A stretch of DNA of 64,000 nucleotides from Rhizobiales bacterium GAS188 (GTDB lineage: Bacteria; Pseudomonadota; Alphaproteobacteria; Rhizobiales; Beijerinckiaceae), in NCBI GenBank assembly GCA_900104855.1, contig FNSS01000001.1, forward strand, positions 62,001 to 126,000. Direction: 5' to 3'. Of the stretch, positions 61,599-64,000 are shown piece after piece. The position numbers and the translations under genes were made by a program. How positions within the stretch are numbered: the first letter of the stretch is position 1; the number at the start of each line of letters is the position of its first letter. Under the pieces are notes generated by a model. It saw only the letters and a list, made by a program, of their open reading frames with translations, was not told the origin of the DNA and did no database searches.

Positions 61599-62798
61599 CT
61601 AATAGGTCTCGACATGGTAGCGGCCGGCCTCGCGCATCTCCTTGCGCAGATCGGCCCAGGCGAGACCCGCACCGCGGCAGACATCATCGAGGGCGGCATC
61701 GACGCCCTGCTCCATGCCCTTGAGGCCGCAGACATAGATGTGGGTGTGCTCGGATGCCATCAGTTCCACAACGCCGGCGGCCTCGCGGCGCATCAGGTCC
61801 TGGACATAGGTCTTGGGCTCGCCCGGCACGCGCGAATAGGCGAAATGCTTGGCGAGCAGGCTTTCCGGCACCTTCTGCAGCGGTCCGAAATAGGGCAATT
61901 CCTCCGGACGGCGCGCGCCGAAGAACAGCACCATGCGCCCTGCCGCCTCGGGCATGGTCCGCCTGCGCCATTCGGTGAAGCCGCGGAACGGGGCCGAGCC
62001 GGTGCCGGTGCAGATCATCACGATATTGGCCAATGGGTCGTTCGGCATGAGGAAGGTCGCGCCGAACGGACCCGTCACCTCGACTTTGTCGCCCCGCTTC
62101 AGGTCGCAGACATAGTTCGAGCACACGCCGCCCGGCTCGCGCTTGATCGTGAGGGCAAGGTTATTGGTGTTCGGCCGCTCGCCATGGCGGGGGCTTGCGA
62201 CCGAATAGAGGCGGAGACGGTGCGGCTGGCCGTTGGCGTCGAGGCCGGACGGCACGATGCCGATGCTCTGGCCCTCGAGGACCGGGAACGGCGCATCACC
62301 GAAATCGAGGATGATGTGGCGCACATCATTATCGGCCTGCGCATCCGTGAGCCGGTAATTGCCGGTCACGGTGGCCTTGGCGGGCTTTGCCCGGCTGAAC
62401 AGGTTGACGGCGGGCTTGCCGGCCGAAGCCGGCGCCATCGGCTTGCCCCCGGTCCCGCCATGCGCCTGCGCGATCAGGGCTTCGACCTCGGCCTCCACGG
62501 CTTCGGCGGCCGCGCCCGCCGCAGTATCCGTCATGGACTCCTGGGGCGGCAATTCCTGCCAGGAGAATTGCTCCTCGAGTGAATAGGCCTGGCGCACGAC
62601 GCGCCAATTATCGATCGAGCCGGTCGGGCAAGGCGAAATGCAATCCATGCAGAAATTGCACTTCTCCGGATCGACCACATAGTTATTGCCGTCATTGGAG
62701 ACGGCATCGACCGGGCAGGTCTCCTCGCAAGTATTGCAGCGGATGCAGATCTCGGGATCGATCACATGCTGCTTGAGAAGGGCTGCGTGAGCGTTCAT
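61599..62798 (-). CDS. boxA: Benzoyl-CoA 2,3-epoxidase subunit A (reductase)
   Basis: 399 aa. Two 4Fe-4S ferredoxin motifs ([13 protein letters not shown] and [12 protein letters not shown]) at the N-terminus are followed by a charged linker and an FNR-like FAD/NADPH domain ([67 protein letters not shown]). It passes electrons from NADPH to BoxB for epoxidation of benzoyl-CoA in the aerobic box pathway. Length fits known BoxA. It follows boxB on the same strand across a 96-bp gap that contains a repeat hairpin. Confidence 0.96.
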   Translation of the reverse strand: MNAHAALLKQHVIDPEICIRCNTCEETCPVDAVSNDGNNYVVDPEKCNFCMDCISPCPTGSIDNWRVVRQAYSLEEQFSWQELPPQESMTDTAAGAAAEAVEAEVEALIAQAHGGTGGKPMAPASAGKPAVNLFSRAKPAKATVTGNYRLTDAQADNDVRHIILDFGDAPFPVLEGQSIGIVPSGLDANGQPHRLRLYSVASPRHGERPNTNNLALTIKREPGGVCSNYVCDLKRGDKVEVTGPFGATFLMPNDPLANIVMICTGTGSAPFRGFTEWRRRTMPEAAGRMVLFFGARRPEELPYFGPLQKVPESLLAKHFAYSRVPGEPKTYVQDLMRREAAGVVELMASEHTHIYVCGLKGMEQGVDAALDDVCRGAGLAWADLRKEMREAGRYHVETY

Positions 62799-62822
62799 GG
62801 TTCACCTTCCAGCATGGCGAAT

Positions 62823-62869
62823 GGCGAATGGCGAATAGAACAGCGCCCATTCGCTATTCGCTATTCGCC
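62823..62869. repeat. Heptamer-repeat hairpin between boxB and boxA
   Basis: GGCGAATGGCGAATAG (62823-62838) pairs with CTATTCGCTATTCGCC (62854-62869): 15 of 16 positions match, the last being a G-T pair. The left arm is preceded by one more GGCGAAT, so the arm is a tandem heptamer. The loop is 15 bases. Located in the boxB-boxA intergenic leader. Confidence 0.88.
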
Positions 62870-62894
62870 ACTCGCCCCCTTTACTCGCCCCTCT

Positions 62895-64000
62895 TCACAC
62901 CGCGATCTTCACATATTCGAAGTCGCCGGGCTTGTTGTCGATGCCGACTTTGGGCGGGGCGATCCAGGAGGCGAAGCGGTTCGGCTCGCTCTCGGGCTTC
63001 ATCAGCGATTCGATGAAATCGCCATCAGCTTTCGAGGGCAGATAAGCGTCGCGCTCCTTCTCCCATTGTGTCTCGACCAAAAGCTCGCCCTTGGGATTTG
63101 CCTGCACGTTCTTGAACTCGCCGATCTGTCGATGGAAGGCGGTGTGCGGCAAGCCGAGGCGGAATTGCACGCCTGTCTTCTCGATGATCTTGTTCCAGCG
63201 CTCGACGCCCTTGGCGCAATCCTCGGTGTAATTGTCACGAAGCCGCATATTGAGCGCGGTCAGGGCCGGCTCGTCGACGAGCTTGATGGCGCCGTCGACC
63301 AGCTTGGCGACCGGGTAGGTGCCCGAGGTGAGGCGGTGATCATCGGCGATCTTGGTCTCCTGGAAGCGCCCCTTGAGCCCGGCATTGTAGAAATTCGCCG
63401 CATTGGTCGACACTTCCGAGCCGAAGAGATCGAGCGACAAGGAATAGTGCAGGTTCATCTTCTTCTGGATAGTCGGCAGGTCGACGACGCCGAGCGCCCG
63501 CACCTTGTCGATCGCCATTGGATCCTCGATGCCGGCCTCTTTCATGGCCTCGCAGGTGCGCTGGATGGTCCTCCCCACGCCCGTCTCGCCGACGAACATG
63601 TGATGGGCCTCTTCGGTCAGCATGAAGCGGCAAGTGCGCGACAGCGGGTCGAATCCGGATTGCGCCAGCGATTCGAGCTGCATCTTGCCGTCACGATCGG
63701 TGAAGAAGGTGAACATGAAGAAGGACAGCCAGTCCGGCGTCGCCTCGTTGAAGGCGCCGAGCATGCGCGGCGCATCCTCCGACCCCGAGCGGCGGCGCAG
63801 GAGATCGTCGGCCTCTTCGCGCCCGTCACGGCCGAAATATTTGTGCAGCAGATAGACCATCGCCCAGAGATGGCGCCCCTCTTCGACATTGACCTGGAAG
63901 AGGTTACGCATGTCGTAGAGCGAAGGCGCGGTCTTGCCGAGAAAGCGCTGCTGCTCGACGGAGGCGGGCTCCGTGTCGCCCTGGATGACGACGAGACGGC
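62895..64000 (-). CDS. boxB: Benzoyl-CoA 2,3-epoxidase subunit B (oxygenase), 5' end outside window
   Basis: About 368 residues are visible; the frame is open through base 64000, and the family is about 475 aa, so the N-terminal quarter is missing. VVIQGDTEPASVEQQRFLGKTAPSLYD and NLFQVNVEEGRHLWAMVYLLHKYFGRDGREEADDLL (EExxH diiron ligands), then LTEEAHHMFVGETGVGRT (second EAHH ligand pair) are diagnostic for the diiron BoxB. It epoxidises benzoyl-CoA to 2,3-epoxybenzoyl-CoA with electrons from BoxA. The C-terminus (PPKVGIDNKPGDFEYVKIA) is complete. Confidence 0.96.
   Translation of the reverse strand, partial: RLVVIQGDTEPASVEQQRFLGKTAPSLYDMRNLFQVNVEEGRHLWAMVYLLHKYFGRDGREEADDLLRRRSGSEDAPRMLGAFNEATPDWLSFFMFTFFTDRDGKMQLESLAQSGFDPLSRTCRFMLTEEAHHMFVGETGVGRTIQRTCEAMKEAGIEDPMAIDKVRALGVVDLPTIQKKMNLHYSLSLDLFGSEVSTNAANFYNAGLKGRFQETKIADDHRLTSGTYPVAKLVDGAIKLVDEPALTALNMRLRDNYTEDCAKGVERWNKIIEKTGVQFRLGLPHTAFHRQIGEFKNVQANPKGELLVETQWEKERDAYLPSKADGDFIESLMKPESEPNRFASWIAPPKVGIDNKPGDFEYVKIAV

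Noticed and set aside
62814-62869. Short repeats between boxB and boxA considered as a CRISPR array
   Set aside because: The units are 7 bp and form a single hairpin; no spacers and no cas genes.

Overview
The window is high-GC chromosomal DNA read as an alphaproteobacterium of the order Hyphomicrobiales (Rhizobiales); the genus cannot be fixed from the sequence. Grounds: gene content (BoxA/BoxB benzoyl-CoA epoxidase, several Liv-type ABC importers, a GCG/CRPN-like small protein, an Lrp/AsnC regulator divergent from a PLP enzyme), base composition, and a short intergenic palindromic repeat family.

Layout. 0-11.4 kb: DUF937 protein (partial), Lrp/AsnC regulator divergent from an SHMT-fold enzyme, an IS110 insertion sequence with a readable bridge RNA lying inside a REP-like palindrome, prolyl oligopeptidase, an N-formylglutamate amidohydrolase fused to DUF1244, a LivJ-type binding protein, rfbD-rfbC, and a YdhR-like protein. 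11.9-22.7 kb: an accessory, protease-rich island. Its core is a three-gene operon (trypsin-like protease, nSTAND1 NTPase with a membrane segment, subtilase). Beyond it lie a Tlde1-like L,D-transpeptidase-fold gene and a second subtilase, both broken by a single-base frameshift, a small propeptide-like protein, and a CHAT protease remnant. 22.7-28.7 kb: benzoylformate decarboxylase, GST, acyl-CoA ligase and a PLP aminotransferase. 28.7-34.5 kb: a decaying polar amino-acid ABC importer (frameshifted binding protein, no intact ATPase) with an M20 peptidase and a divergent LysR regulator. 34.8-36.3 kb: tRNA-Phe and ccmAB. 36.4-44.8 kb: a complete branched-chain-type ABC cassette (binding protein, fused LivH-LivM permease, LivG, LivF), an EamA exporter, an SDR and a second ThDP enzyme. 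44.8-51.6 kb: a phosphoesterase, a DUF4062 protein with a phasin-like partner, and a giant indolepyruvate:ferredoxin-oxidoreductase-type protein. 51.8-56.4 kb: MBOAT/SGNH acyltransferase pair and pyrE-pdxJ-acpS. 56.4-64 kb: a binding protein paired with a PAS-GGDEF-EAL receptor, a small methyltransferase, boxA and boxB (partial).

Themes. (1) Aromatic and oxo-acid metabolism: benzoylformate decarboxylase, acyl-CoA ligase, a second ThDP enzyme, an IOR-type oxidoreductase and BoxAB would fit a mandelate/phenylglyoxylate/benzoate-using organism, although the genes are scattered. (2) Solute capture: four binding proteins, one of which is wired to c-di-GMP signalling rather than to a transporter. 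(3) A candidate protease/STAND conflict system. (4) An RNA-guided IS110 element whose target and donor guides can be matched by eye to its own flanks.

Three otherwise convincing genes carry single-nucleotide frameshifts (near 19,093, 21,152 and 31,238). These may be real decay or assembly errors, and the annotation says so for each.
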